From: Roseobacter sp.
GTDB lineage: Bacteria; Pseudomonadota; Alphaproteobacteria; Rhodobacterales; Rhodobacteraceae
Assembly (NCBI GenBank): GCA_015665415.1
Contig: JADFAE010000013.1
Coordinates: forward strand, 215,066 to 279,065
Direction of reading: 5' to 3'
Length of the DNA stretch: 64,000 nt
In this document: one piece after another, positions 20,201-30,152 of the stretch
Numbering within the stretch: position 1 is the stretch's first letter
Layout: each line of letters opens with the position of its first letter
Made by a program: the position numbers and the translations under genes
Notes under the pieces: generated by a model
What the model was told of the DNA's origin: nothing
The model's input: only the letters and a program-made list of their open reading frames with translations
Databases searched by the model: none

Positions 20201-20789
20201 TCTGCGGTCGAAATTGCACCGGGCCCTGTCGGCGCAGGGGGAGGGGTCTTCGGATTTCGACCTCAACCCCGATCTCGCCGTACCGGGCGCGCGCAGGCTG
20301 CGTCCGGCCGGGGTTTTGGTGGCGATTTCGCTGGTCGAAGACAGGCCGCGTGTGATTCTGACCAAGCGCTCATCCGCTCTCAAGCATCATCCCGGCCAGA
20401 TCGCCTTTCCCGGTGGCAAACAGGACGAGTCAGACGCTGATGTCACCGCAGCGGCGCTGCGCGAGGCATGGGAAGAAATCGGTCTGCCACCTGAGCTGCC
20501 AGAGGTGATCGGCCATCTTCCCAGCCATGAGACCGTGACCAGCTTTTTGGTTACTCCGGTGGTGGCGCTTTTGCACGAGGGGTTTGAAATCCGCCGCGAG
20601 GCGGGCGAGGTGGCAGAGGTGTTCTCTGTGCCGCTGTCGCATGTATTGGACCCGGACAATTATATCATAGCGGCGCGCAGTTGGCGCGGCACACGGCGGC
20701 ATTACTATACGGTTCCCTTTGGCCCCTATTACATCTGGGGGGCCACGGCGCGCATGTTGCGCGGCCTGGCCGGAGCGATGGCTGAATGA
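20193..20789 (+). CDS. NUDIX CoA pyrophosphatase-like
   Basis: LTKRSSALKHHPGQIAFPGGKQDESDADVTAAALREAWEEIGL; GTG start at 20193 preferred over the track start 20136. Confidence 0.88.
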   Translation: MSDLRSKLHRALSAQGEGSSDFDLNPDLAVPGARRLRPAGVLVAISLVEDRPRVILTKRSSALKHHPGQIAFPGGKQDESDADVTAAALREAWEEIGLPPELPEVIGHLPSHETVTSFLVTPVVALLHEGFEIRREAGEVAEVFSVPLSHVLDPDNYIIAARSWRGTRRHYYTVPFGPYYIWGATARMLRGLAGAMAE

Positions 20790-21940
20790 CCCAGCTCAAG
20801 CAGCCCTGGTTGGCGGATGCCGGGACGCAAAGCGTCTGTGCGGCCCTGACTGCCCGGGGCGCGCAGGCGCTGTTTGTCGGGGGCTGCGTGCGCAATGCCC
20901 TGATGGGGGTGCCGGTCTCTGACCTCGACATCGCAACGGATGCCACGCCGCAAGAGGTCATGGCGCTGGCCAGGGCGGCGGGGATCAAGGCAATCCCGAC
21001 GGGGATCGACCATGGCACCGTCACCCTGGTGAAAAACCACATCCCGCATGAGGTGACGACCTTTCGCAAGGATGTCGCCACCGATGGACGCCGCGCAGTT
21101 GTCGCCTTTTCCAAGGATATCGCCGAGGATGCCGCGCGGCGTGATTTCACCATGAATGCGATCTATGCCCACCCCGATGGCAGTGTTGTCGACCCGTTAG
21201 GGGGTATGGCGGATCTGCTGGCCCGACGAGTGCGTTTTATCGGCACCGCGCAAAACCGCATTCGCGAGGATTATCTGCGCACGCTGCGGTATTTCCGCTT
21301 TCACAGCTGGTATGGCGATGCGGACATCGGTTTTGATCCAGAGGCCCTGGCGGCCATTGCGGCCAATCTGGAGGGGCTGAGTCAGCTCTCCCTGGAGCGG
21401 ATCACAACTGAACTGCTGAAACTGCTGGCGGCCCCGGATCCGGCACCCTCGGTTGCGGTGATGCGCCAGATTGGCGTGTTGGGGCAGATCCTGCCGGGAT
21501 CCGATGATCGGGCTCTGGCCCCACTGATCCATCTGGAGGCGGCGAATGCGGCAGATTCAATCCGGCGCCTGGCGGCGCTGGGCGGAGAAGATTTGCTGAC
21601 CGGGCTTCGGCTGAGCAAGCAGGACGCGCGAAAGCTGCAGAATCTGCGAGAGGCAGCCACCGGGACCATGTCTGCCGCAGAGCTGGCTTACCGGTTTGAC
21701 GCAGAGGTGGCGCGCAGTGCGGCCTTGCTGCGCGCGGCCTTGCTGGAGCAGCCTGTTTCCCCTGATTTAGAGACAGATTTGGCACGTGGCGCGGCGGCGG
21801 TTTTTCCAATTGTCGCGGCGGATCTGATGCCCGAACTTTCGGGGGCGGCGCTGGGCGCTGCGCTGAAACAGTTGGAGAAAAGCTGGATCTCTTCGGGATT
21901 TTGCCTGACCAAGGCAGAGCTGTTGGATCAGTTGAAATAG
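20786..21940 (+). CDS. cca: CCA tRNA nucleotidyltransferase / poly(A) polymerase family
   Basis: LFVGGCVRNALMGVPVSDLDIATDATPQEV and RRDFTMNAIYAHPDG motifs. Confidence 0.92.
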   Translation: MTQLKQPWLADAGTQSVCAALTARGAQALFVGGCVRNALMGVPVSDLDIATDATPQEVMALARAAGIKAIPTGIDHGTVTLVKNHIPHEVTTFRKDVATDGRRAVVAFSKDIAEDAARRDFTMNAIYAHPDGSVVDPLGGMADLLARRVRFIGTAQNRIREDYLRTLRYFRFHSWYGDADIGFDPEALAAIAANLEGLSQLSLERITTELLKLLAAPDPAPSVAVMRQIGVLGQILPGSDDRALAPLIHLEAANAADSIRRLAALGGEDLLTGLRLSKQDARKLQNLREAATGTMSAAELAYRFDAEVARSAALLRAALLEQPVSPDLETDLARGAAAVFPIVAADLMPELSGAALGAALKQLEKSWISSGFCLTKAELLDQLK

Positions 21941-22036
21941 AGACACAGAAATCCCGCCTGACGGGAGGTTGGAAAAATATGTTGGTGACAGACGGCGAAA
22001 TCTGTGGCTAATTCGGCGACAGCCAAAACTCATGCC

Positions 22037-22124
22037 GGGAGGAATGCGAATGTATTACGGGATCTGGTTCAGCTAAAACCACGTCGCCCGTTTGACCGGG
22101 GGGCCGTGGTACGGCTCTTTGTCT
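22037..22124 (+). promoter_or_regulatory. Putative attenuator leader upstream of ABC exporter pair
   Basis: SD GGGAGGA, ORF ATG TAT TAC GGG ATC TGG TTC AGC TAA (22050-22076), mutually exclusive helices, 7-bp hairpin then TTTGTCT. Confidence 0.5.
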
Positions 22125-22169
22125 GCATATTGCATTCCCTATTTGCTCAAACTTCTGGAGCACCGCTGC

Positions 22170-24008
22170 ATGTTTCGTTTTTTTGAAAATCTCATTGATC
22201 CCTATTGTGACTATCCCCAGACGGATCAGCCGCCGACCCGGCTTTGGCCCTTTCTCAAAGCCTATTGCGCCCCCTTCAAGGCGATATTTGTCCTGACCGC
22301 CATGATGTCGGTGGTGGTGGCCTCGATCGAGATCGGGTTGATCTACTACATGGGGCGGGTTGTTGATCTGTTGTCCGGCTCACCCGAGCAGGTCTGGCAG
22401 GACCACGGCACTGAGCTCCTTCTGGTGGCGCTGTTTATCCTGTTGCTGCGGCCCATTCTGCAGCTCGCGGATGTGCTGCTGCTCAACAACACCATTCTGC
22501 CCAATCTGGGGACGCTGATCCGCTGGCGGGCGCATCGCCATGTGCTGCGCCAATCGGTGTCCTGGTTCGAGAATGATTTTGCTGGCCGGATCGCCAATCG
22601 GATCATGCAGACCCCACCGGCCGCCGGTGAGGTGGTGTTTCAGGTCTTTGATGCCATTGCCTTTTCGCTGGCCTATCTGGTGGGGGCGGCGATCCTGCTG
22701 ACGGTTGCGGATCCCCGTTTGATGGTGCCGCTTGCTATTTGGTTTGTGCTCTACGGGTTTTTGGTGCGCTGGACAGTGACCCGCGTTGGCCCGGCCAGTC
22801 AGGCGGCCTCGGATGCGCGCTCTACCGTGACCGGGCGGGTGGTGGACAGCTATTCCAACATTCATTCGGTCAAGATGTTTGCCCATGATGACCGGGAGCT
22901 GTCCTACGCCAAAGAGGCCATCGAAAAGTCCCGCAGCACTTTTCAGGTCGAGATGCGCATTTTCACGGTGATGGATGCGGTGCTGGTGTTTTTGAACGGG
23001 TTGCTGATTGTCGGCGTGGTCGGCTGGGCGCTGCATCTGTGGATGAGCGGTTCTGCCTCCACCGGGGTGGTGGCGGCGGCGACCGCCTTGACGCTGCGAC
23101 TGAATGCGATGACCGGCTGGATCATGTGGGCGCTGACCTCGTTTTTCCGCCAGTTGGGTGTGGTGGCCGAAGGCATGCAGACCATCGCCCAGCCGATTGA
23201 TTTGGTGGATGCGGCCAAGGCCTCGCCCCTGCAGTTGACCAAGGGCGAGGTCGCCCTGAAGGATCTGTCGCATCACTACGGGCGTGACGCGGGCGGTTTG
23301 GATCAGCTTAACCTCACCATAAAACCGGGCGAAAAGATTGGTTTGGTGGGCCGGTCTGGCGCTGGTAAATCGACTTTGGTGAAACTGCTGCTGCGGTTTT
23401 ACGACCCCGACGCCGGGCAGATCCTGATCGATGGCCAGGACATTGCCGCAGTGACACAGGACAGTCTGCGCAGTCATATCGGCATGGTGCAGCAGGACAG
23501 CGCGCTGTTGCATCGCTCGGTGCGTGACAACCTGCTTTATGGTCGTCCTGATGCCACTGAGACCCAGATCGTGGCGGCGGCGAAACAGGCCCAGGCGCAT
23601 GATTTCATTCTGGATCTGGAGGATCCGCAGGGCAGGCGTGGCTATGATGCCCATGTGGGTGAGCGCGGTGTGAAACTGTCTGGGGGGCAGCGGCAGCGGG
23701 TGACTCTGGCGCGGGTGATCTTGAAAGATGCACCGATACTGTTGCTCGATGAGGCGACATCAGCGCTGGATTCCGAGGTTGAGGCGGCCATCCAAGAGAC
23801 CCTATATGGCATGATGGAGGGCAAGACGGTGATCGCGATTGCACATCGGCTGTCCACCATCGCACAGATGGACCGCATTTTGGTACTGGATCAGGGCCGG
23901 ATCGCGGAACAGGGTCGTCATGAGGATCTGTTGCAGGCGCAGGGGCTATATGCCCAGTTCTGGGCGCGGCAGTCCGGTGGCTTTTTGAACATTGAGGCAG
24001 CGGAATGA
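22170..24008 (+). CDS. ABC exporter, fused permease-ATPase (half 1)
   Basis: TM region then Walker A GRSGAGKSTLVKLLL, LSGGQRQRVTLARV signature, LLLDEATSALD Walker B. Confidence 0.93.
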   Translation: MFRFFENLIDPYCDYPQTDQPPTRLWPFLKAYCAPFKAIFVLTAMMSVVVASIEIGLIYYMGRVVDLLSGSPEQVWQDHGTELLLVALFILLLRPILQLADVLLLNNTILPNLGTLIRWRAHRHVLRQSVSWFENDFAGRIANRIMQTPPAAGEVVFQVFDAIAFSLAYLVGAAILLTVADPRLMVPLAIWFVLYGFLVRWTVTRVGPASQAASDARSTVTGRVVDSYSNIHSVKMFAHDDRELSYAKEAIEKSRSTFQVEMRIFTVMDAVLVFLNGLLIVGVVGWALHLWMSGSASTGVVAAATALTLRLNAMTGWIMWALTSFFRQLGVVAEGMQTIAQPIDLVDAAKASPLQLTKGEVALKDLSHHYGRDAGGLDQLNLTIKPGEKIGLVGRSGAGKSTLVKLLLRFYDPDAGQILIDGQDIAAVTQDSLRSHIGMVQQDSALLHRSVRDNLLYGRPDATETQIVAAAKQAQAHDFILDLEDPQGRRGYDAHVGERGVKLSGGQRQRVTLARVILKDAPILLLDEATSALDSEVEAAIQETLYGMMEGKTVIAIAHRLSTIAQMDRILVLDQGRIAEQGRHEDLLQAQGLYAQFWARQSGGFLNIEAAE

Positions 24009-25852
24009 AGTTAGGCAATTTGATTGATGCGTTTCAGCCCGCCAAGGGCGCCCCGCCGCGACAGTTGGGGGCATTTCTAAACTGGTGCCTGTCGGGTGCT
24101 TGGCCCATGCTGATTGCGGCGGCGGCAGTGTCCGCGCTGGCCGGGGCGATGGAGGCCGGGACCGCCCTTATTCTGGGACTGGTGATCGACACCGCGCTTG
24201 CCAGTGGACCAGAGGCGTTTTTCTCCAGTCAGAACATGCTGATCGTCATTGGCGCGATGGGCTTTTTCCTACTGGTGCGCCCGGTGCTGTTTGGGCTTTC
24301 GGCGGCCGCCAATGCGATTGTTGTGCAGCCGAATGTGAACCCGCTGGTGCTGTCGCGACTGAACACTTGGTCGCTGGGACAATCGGTGCGGTTCTTTGAC
24401 GATGATTTTGCAGGACGCATTGCGCAAAAGCAGATGCAGACCGCCTCTGCTGTGACCTCTGTGGCCACTGAAATGATCAACGTTGTGGCCTTTGCCCTGG
24501 CGTCGCTGGTTGGATCGGTGGCGCTGTTGGGGGCGATTGATTATCGCATCACCCTGCCGTTTCTGGTTTGGTTGGTGGCCTATTTTGCCCTGATCCGCTG
24601 GTTTTTGCCGCGCGTTCGTCAGCGGTCTGGTCGCCGGGCCGGGGCCCGCGCCATGGTCTCGGGCAAGGTGGTGGACACCATCACCAATATCAAAACCGTC
24701 AAACTGTTTGCCCATGCCAGTTTCGAGGAACGCAGCGCGCAGGATTCGATGGCAGAGTTTCGTGGTGCAGCCCTGCATTTTGGTTATCTCGCGGCCTCTT
24801 TCCGGTTCTGCCTGATGTCCCTGGCCGGACTTTTGCCGGTGCTTTTGATCGGATCGACGCTGCTGTTGTGGCAATCAGGGTCGGCCACCGAAGGCGATAT
24901 TGTCGCTGCCGGTGCGGTGTCGATCCGCATTGCACAGATGACCGGCTGGGTCAGTTTCACCCTGATGGCGATCTACTCTAACTTGGGCGAAGTCGAAAAC
25001 GGCATGAAGACCCTTGCCCGCCCGGATAGGGTCGAAGACAGAGACGATTCCAAGGCGCTTACAGTCTCTGAGGGGCAGATCAGCTTCGACTCTGTTGGCT
25101 TTGCCTATGGGCGCGATATTGGCGGTGTGCGCGACCTGAACCTGACGATCAAACCGGGGGAGAAACTGGGCATTGTTGGGGCTTCTGGTGCCGGAAAATC
25201 CACCTTGGTCTCATTGCTGTTGCGGCTGTATGACGGCGAAGAGGGCCAGATCCGGATTGATGGCCAGGACATCGCCGATGTGACCCAGGAAACGCTGCGG
25301 GGGCAGATCGGCATGGTCACCCAGGAAACCGCGATGTTCAATCGCTCGGCCCGCGACAACATCCTTTACGGACGCCCTGATGCCAGCGAAGAAGAGCTGA
25401 TTGCGGCTGCAAAACAGGCAGAGGCGCATGGCTTCATTCTCGAGCTTGAGGACAGCAACGGGCGCGCTGGCTATGATGCCTTTCTGGGTGAGCGCGGCGT
25501 CAAACTCTCGGGAGGGCAACGCCAGCGTATCGCCCTGGCCCGCGCCATTCTGAAAGATGCGCCAATCCTGATCATGGATGAGGCGACCTCGGCGCTGGAT
25601 TCCGAAGTCGAAGCCCTGATCCAAAGCGCGCTGGAACGGGTGATGCAGGGTAAGACGGTTCTGGCCATCGCTCACCGTCTGTCCACGCTGAGCGAAATGG
25701 ACCGGATCGTGGTGATGGATCGGGGCCAGATTGCCGAAAGCGGCAGCCATGCAGAGCTGCTGGCGGCAGGTGGCCTTTATGCGCAGTTCTGGGCTCGTCA
25801 GTCGGGTGGTTTTATCTGCACCGATGAGGAAAGCACAGCCGCTGCCGAGTAA
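24005..25852 (+). CDS. ABC exporter, fused permease-ATPase (half 2)
   Basis: Walker A GASGAGKSTLVSLLL, LSGGQRQRIALARA, LIMDEATSALD; 4-nt overlap with half 1. Confidence 0.93.
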   Translation: MKLGNLIDAFQPAKGAPPRQLGAFLNWCLSGAWPMLIAAAAVSALAGAMEAGTALILGLVIDTALASGPEAFFSSQNMLIVIGAMGFFLLVRPVLFGLSAAANAIVVQPNVNPLVLSRLNTWSLGQSVRFFDDDFAGRIAQKQMQTASAVTSVATEMINVVAFALASLVGSVALLGAIDYRITLPFLVWLVAYFALIRWFLPRVRQRSGRRAGARAMVSGKVVDTITNIKTVKLFAHASFEERSAQDSMAEFRGAALHFGYLAASFRFCLMSLAGLLPVLLIGSTLLLWQSGSATEGDIVAAGAVSIRIAQMTGWVSFTLMAIYSNLGEVENGMKTLARPDRVEDRDDSKALTVSEGQISFDSVGFAYGRDIGGVRDLNLTIKPGEKLGIVGASGAGKSTLVSLLLRLYDGEEGQIRIDGQDIADVTQETLRGQIGMVTQETAMFNRSARDNILYGRPDASEEELIAAAKQAEAHGFILELEDSNGRAGYDAFLGERGVKLSGGQRQRIALARAILKDAPILIMDEATSALDSEVEALIQSALERVMQGKTVLAIAHRLSTLSEMDRIVVMDRGQIAESGSHAELLAAGGLYAQFWARQSGGFICTDEESTAAAE

Positions 25853-25923
25853 AATTGTGTTTCTGGGCGGCGAACGGGGGATTTCACCTTTTTTCGCCGC
25901 CCGGCAGCCGCTATCTAGCGCGG

Positions 25924-27171
25924 ATGACAGATGTAGCCAGAACCACAGCCACAATCACCCGCCTTGGTCATCAGGGCGATGGTGTTGCCCTGGGCCCGCT
26001 TTTTGCGCCCCGTACCCTGCCGGATGAAGAGGTGAGCGGTATTGTCGATGGTAGCCAGCTAACCGATATCCGTATCGAGACCCCATCCGAGCACCGCGTT
26101 CAAGCGCCCTGTCGGCATTACAAATCCTGCGGCGGTTGCCAACTGCAGCATGCCAGCGATGAGTTTGTTGCCGATTGGAAGCTGGAGATCGTCAAAAACG
26201 CGCTCACAGCCCAGGGGCTAGAGGCTGAGTTTCGCCCTATTCACACCTCGCCTGCGCAATCCCGCCGACGTGCGACATTGGCGGTGCGGCGCACCAAAAA
26301 GGGGGCCATGGCGGGCTTTCACGGTCGCGCCTCCGGGGTAATCACGCCAATCCCGGATTGCCTGTTGCTGGATCCTGCGCTGATTGCAGCCATCCCCCTG
26401 GCCGAGGCACTGGCGATGGCGGGGGCCAGCCGCAAGACGCCCCTCTCGGTGACGCTTACTACTTCTGAAACCGGGCTGGATGTGCTGGTGCGCGAGGGCA
26501 AGCCGTTGGACAGCACCCTGCGCGGCACCTTGGCCGCATTGGCAGGCCAACACGGGGTGGCGCGTCTGACCTGGGAGGATGAGCAGGTCGCGATGGAACA
26601 ACCGCCCCTTCAGGCCTTTGGCAGTGCCCGCGTCTGCACGCCGGCGGGATCCTTTTTGCAGGCCACCCGTGATGGTGAGGATGCCTTGCTGGCCTCTGTT
26701 CTCGAAATCACCAAAGGCGCCAAGCGCATCGTCGATCTCTTTGCCGGCTGCGGCACCTTTTCTCTGCCGCTGGCCGCCAGTGCAGAGGTCTACGCACTGG
26801 AGAGCGAACCCGAGATGATCGCCGCGCTGGAGGCCGGGTGGCGCCAGGGCAAAGGGTTGAAAAAGCTCAAATCCGAAGTGCGCGATCTGTTTCGCAATCC
26901 GTTGCTGCCGGAAGATCTCAAACCCTTTGGTGCCTTTTACGAGGCCGCCGTGATCGACCCGCCGCGTGCCGGGGCGGAAGCCCAGGTTGCGCAGCTGGCA
27001 GAGACGCAGATCCCGACCATCGCCTATGTCTCCTGTAACCCGGTGACCTTTGCCCGGGATGCCAAGGTTCTGGTGGCGGCGGGCTACCGCCTCAATTGGG
27101 TGCAGGTTGTTGACCAGTTCAGATGGTCGGCCCATACCGAAGTGGTCGCCAGTTTCACCCTGGATGGCTGA
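25924..27171 (+). CDS. RumA/TrmA-type class I SAM-dependent RNA methyltransferase
   Basis: CRHYKSCGGCQLQH cluster-like Cys motif; IDPPRAGAEAQV; AYVSCNPVTFARD. Confidence 0.9.
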   Translation: MTDVARTTATITRLGHQGDGVALGPLFAPRTLPDEEVSGIVDGSQLTDIRIETPSEHRVQAPCRHYKSCGGCQLQHASDEFVADWKLEIVKNALTAQGLEAEFRPIHTSPAQSRRRATLAVRRTKKGAMAGFHGRASGVITPIPDCLLLDPALIAAIPLAEALAMAGASRKTPLSVTLTTSETGLDVLVREGKPLDSTLRGTLAALAGQHGVARLTWEDEQVAMEQPPLQAFGSARVCTPAGSFLQATRDGEDALLASVLEITKGAKRIVDLFAGCGTFSLPLAASAEVYALESEPEMIAALEAGWRQGKGLKKLKSEVRDLFRNPLLPEDLKPFGAFYEAAVIDPPRAGAEAQVAQLAETQIPTIAYVSCNPVTFARDAKVLVAAGYRLNWVQVVDQFRWSAHTEVVASFTLDG

Positions 27172-27213
27172 TCTCTTGGACCTTTTGTTGCGACTGGATT
27201 TGGAAAGATATCG

Positions 27214-28041
27214 ATGACTGTGACAGCGCGCCTGGCCGGGCTTTTGGAAAATCCCCGTTTTACCCGTTTCATCATGGCGGTGATCATGGTCAATGCCGTC
27301 ACCCTGGGGCTTGAGACCTCTGATGTGGTGATGGCGCGGATGGGCGGGGTGATCCATCTGGCGGATAAAATCTGTCTCGGCATCTTTATCGTCGAGATTC
27401 TGATCAAGCTGTTTGTGCGCCGGTTCAGCTTTTTCCTCAGCGGCTGGAGCCTGTTTGACTTTGTCATTGTTGGTATCGCTCTGGTGCCGGGGGCTCAGGG
27501 CTTTTCGGTGCTGCGCGCGCTGCGGATCCTGCGGGTGTTGCGGGTCATCTCGGTCGCCCCCAGTCTGCGCCGGGTGGTCGAAGGTTTTGTCACCGCGCTG
27601 CCGGGCATGGGCTCGGTCTTTTTGCTGATGGCGATCATTTTCTACATCGGCTCGGTGATGGCGACCAAACTGTTTGGCGATACCTTCCCCGAATGGTTCG
27701 GAACCCTGGGCCGATCCGGCTATTCACTGTTCCAGATCATGACTTTGGAAAGCTGGTCGATGGGAATCGTGCGTCCGGTGATGGAGGTTTTCCCCTACGC
27801 CTGGGGCTTTTTCGTGCCTTTCATCATGGTCACGACCTTTGCGGTGGTGAACCTGCTGGTGGGCCTGATCGTCAACTCGATGCAGGATGCCCATTCGGCC
27901 GAAGAGGGTGAGCGCACCGATGCCTATCGCGATGAGGTCTTGGCCCGTTTGCAGGCCATCGAAGCGCGTTTGCCCGAGAGCCGACCGGTTGATGCGGCGG
28001 CGGATGGGACATCGGGCCGGGTCTCAGACCGCAAGTTGTGA
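27214..28041 (+). CDS. Bacterial voltage-gated sodium channel (NaChBac family)
   Basis: 275 aa; S4 segment LRALRILRVLRVISVAPSLRRVV and selectivity filter TLESWSM. Confidence 0.92.
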   Translation: MTVTARLAGLLENPRFTRFIMAVIMVNAVTLGLETSDVVMARMGGVIHLADKICLGIFIVEILIKLFVRRFSFFLSGWSLFDFVIVGIALVPGAQGFSVLRALRILRVLRVISVAPSLRRVVEGFVTALPGMGSVFLLMAIIFYIGSVMATKLFGDTFPEWFGTLGRSGYSLFQIMTLESWSMGIVRPVMEVFPYAWGFFVPFIMVTTFAVVNLLVGLIVNSMQDAHSAEEGERTDAYRDEVLARLQAIEARLPESRPVDAAADGTSGRVSDRKL

Positions 28042-28100
28042 TTTTGAATTTTCCCCGATTCGGGGTATGGCGCTAAAAACGAGCGAGCAGGACAAGAACA

Positions 28101-28625
28101 ATGGATAGACGGGCATTTGGGTTGAGCGCGGTTGCCAGCCTGGCAGTGGCAGGCTGTAGCGCTCCCAAGCAGGTCAGCCGTTTCAAAGGCTATGACGGGC
28201 CCGAGGTGACCAGCGTTGTGGTCAACAAGGGCGCGCGCAAGATTTACCTGTTGAGCGGCGAAGACATCCTGCGGGAATATGAAATGGATCTGGGTTTTGC
28301 ACCCCTGGGGCCCAAAGAGGTCGAGGGCGATGGCAAGACGCCGGAGGGGCTCTATCAGATCAACCGGCGCAATCCCAACAGCGCCTATCACCTGTCGATC
28401 GGGATCTCCTATCCCAATGCCGAGGACCGGGCCCATGCCCGTGCGTTGGGCAAACGTCCCGGCGGTGAGATCTTCATTCATGGAGAGCCCAATGACGCCA
28501 AGGCCCGCAAACGTGCGGCTCGGGTGTCGGATTGGACCGCTGGCTGCATCGCGGTGAGCAACGAAGAGATCGAAGAGATCTATGCCATGGTCAAGGATGG
28601 CACCGTCATCGCCCTACGGGAGTGA
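28101..28625 (+). CDS. L,D-transpeptidase (YkuD) family lipoprotein
   Basis: Lipobox-like VAGCS; catalytic region FIHGEPN...SDWTAGCIAVSN. Confidence 0.88.
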   Translation: MDRRAFGLSAVASLAVAGCSAPKQVSRFKGYDGPEVTSVVVNKGARKIYLLSGEDILREYEMDLGFAPLGPKEVEGDGKTPEGLYQINRRNPNSAYHLSIGISYPNAEDRAHARALGKRPGGEIFIHGEPNDAKARKRAARVSDWTAGCIAVSNEEIEEIYAMVKDGTVIALRE

Positions 28626-28662
28626 GCTTTGCCTCGTTCCAAGAAACAATCTGAAAAAGAAG

Positions 28663-28687
28663 AAGGGGCCACGCAGGGCCCCTTTTG
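28663..28687 (+). terminator. Intrinsic terminator
   Basis: AAGGGGCC-acgcag-GGCCCCTTTT. Confidence 0.8.
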
Positions 28688-28732
28688 GTTTGAGTATCCG
28701 TGATCAGGATCAGTTGGCCATGACCGGAGTCA

Positions 28733-29227
28733 TCAGTTGGCCATGACCAGGGTCCACCAGATCTTGCCATTGTTTTCCTGGAACCAGGCAAAGCCCATAT
28801 TGATGGCTTTTGGGTCCAGAATCACGGCGCGGGTGGTGGGATCTTCCATCCAGGCGGTCAGGGTCTGCAACTCATTCTCGTAGGTTTCAGAGATGTTTTC
28901 ACCCTGGACCGTGCCTACATAGCCAGTGCGGGCAACCCGGTCCAAAGGCGAGGAGCCATCAGAGCCGAAATGCCAGGGCCGGTTTTGCACCGACATATCC
29001 CGTGAATGGGTGGCGGCGGCGGCGTTGAGCTGGGCATTGAGCTGCACCTGCATGGTTCCCGCTGCCTGACGCAGGGCATTGACCGAATCAATCATCCGCA
29101 GTTGCACCTTGTCGGCATTGCGTATGCGGTAGACGCCCGCGCTGTTGCCACCGGTATCGGTGACTGGCGTACAGGCGGCGGCCAGGGTCAGGGTTGCAGC
29201 CATCAGAATCAGAAATACGCGCTTCAT
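28733..29227 (-). CDS. CAP/SCP domain lipoprotein
   Basis: MKRVFLILMAATLTLAAACTP; LNAAAATHSRDMSVQNRPWHFGSDGSSP...GENI. Confidence 0.85.
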   Translation of the reverse strand: MKRVFLILMAATLTLAAACTPVTDTGGNSAGVYRIRNADKVQLRMIDSVNALRQAAGTMQVQLNAQLNAAAATHSRDMSVQNRPWHFGSDGSSPLDRVARTGYVGTVQGENISETYENELQTLTAWMEDPTTRAVILDPKAINMGFAWFQENNGKIWWTLVMAN

Positions 29228-29393
29228 CTTGTCTCTCGCTTTCTCGCTTACCCATGCACTTATCGTCCCTGTTGCACGGGCGCAAATGCCCCTGCAGAAA
29301 ACTGCCACCCAAACCCATGGTTTGATTTGCGACTGCGGCTTTCCGGTCATATTATTGCCGCCAGCCCGCATCCAAACGCGCAGGATATTTCAG

Positions 29394-30014
29394 ATGACCC
29401 GTATTCCATTTAGCAGCAGCACCCGTCGGCAGTTCCTTGCCGGTTCTGCTGCGATGATTGCCTCGCCCGCCTTGGCGCAAGTGGCGCCAGAACCTGAGGA
29501 AGAACAAGCCTTTGACCCGCTGCGCCCACCACCCGAGCCGGAGCCTCCGGTCAAGCGCAACATCTCGGCCTTCAGGGCCAAACGCTGGGAGCCCTACTTT
29601 GATCATCTGCGCAAAGGGGCGATTCTTGTCGACATCGACAGCCGGGCTTTGCACTACTGGTCCGAAGATGGGAATAACTACCGACTTTTCCCCTCATCGG
29701 TGCCTTTGTCCGACGATCTGACACGCAGAGGACGCACGTCGATCATCCGCAAAGTCGACGGTCCCGGTTGGGCGCCAACGCCAAATATGCGCAAGCGCAA
29801 TCCCGAATGGCCGGCATATATTCCGCCAGGCCCTGATAACCCATTGGGAACACACGCTTTATATCTGGGGTGGAAGTACTACCGCATCCATGGAACCCAC
29901 GATACGCGCAAAATCGGTCGCAAATCTTCCAATGGCTGTATCGGGCTCTACAACCAGCACATCGCGGAACTGTTCTCTTTGACCAAGGTTGGCACTCAAG
30001 TGTTGCTAATTTGA
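29394..30014 (+). CDS. L,D-transpeptidase with Tat-like signal
   Basis: STRRQFLAGSAAMIASPALAQ; YRIHGTHDTRKIGRKSSNGCIGLYN. Confidence 0.88.
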   Translation: MTRIPFSSSTRRQFLAGSAAMIASPALAQVAPEPEEEQAFDPLRPPPEPEPPVKRNISAFRAKRWEPYFDHLRKGAILVDIDSRALHYWSEDGNNYRLFPSSVPLSDDLTRRGRTSIIRKVDGPGWAPTPNMRKRNPEWPAYIPPGPDNPLGTHALYLGWKYYRIHGTHDTRKIGRKSSNGCIGLYNQHIAELFSLTKVGTQVLLI

Positions 30015-30056
30015 CCACATAGCCATTGTGGGAAGGCGGAAAACCGCAACAAGCAA

Positions 30057-30085
30057 TTGCAATTCCGGGGTTTTACTGGTTAGAA
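30057..30085 (+). promoter_or_regulatory. Sigma70-like promoter of small exported protein gene
   Basis: TTGCAA-N17-TTAGAA. Confidence 0.4.
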
Positions 30086-30152
30086 AAAATCACGAGGTAA
30101 GTCTTGGGTGCGCGGATCATTTTTCGGTTCCGCGCTAATTCTGGAGGTTAAC

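Noticed and set aside
22380-23654. 424-aa minus-strand ORF
   Set aside because: Antisense to the ABC exporter half 1; His/Gln/Arg-rich shadow frame.
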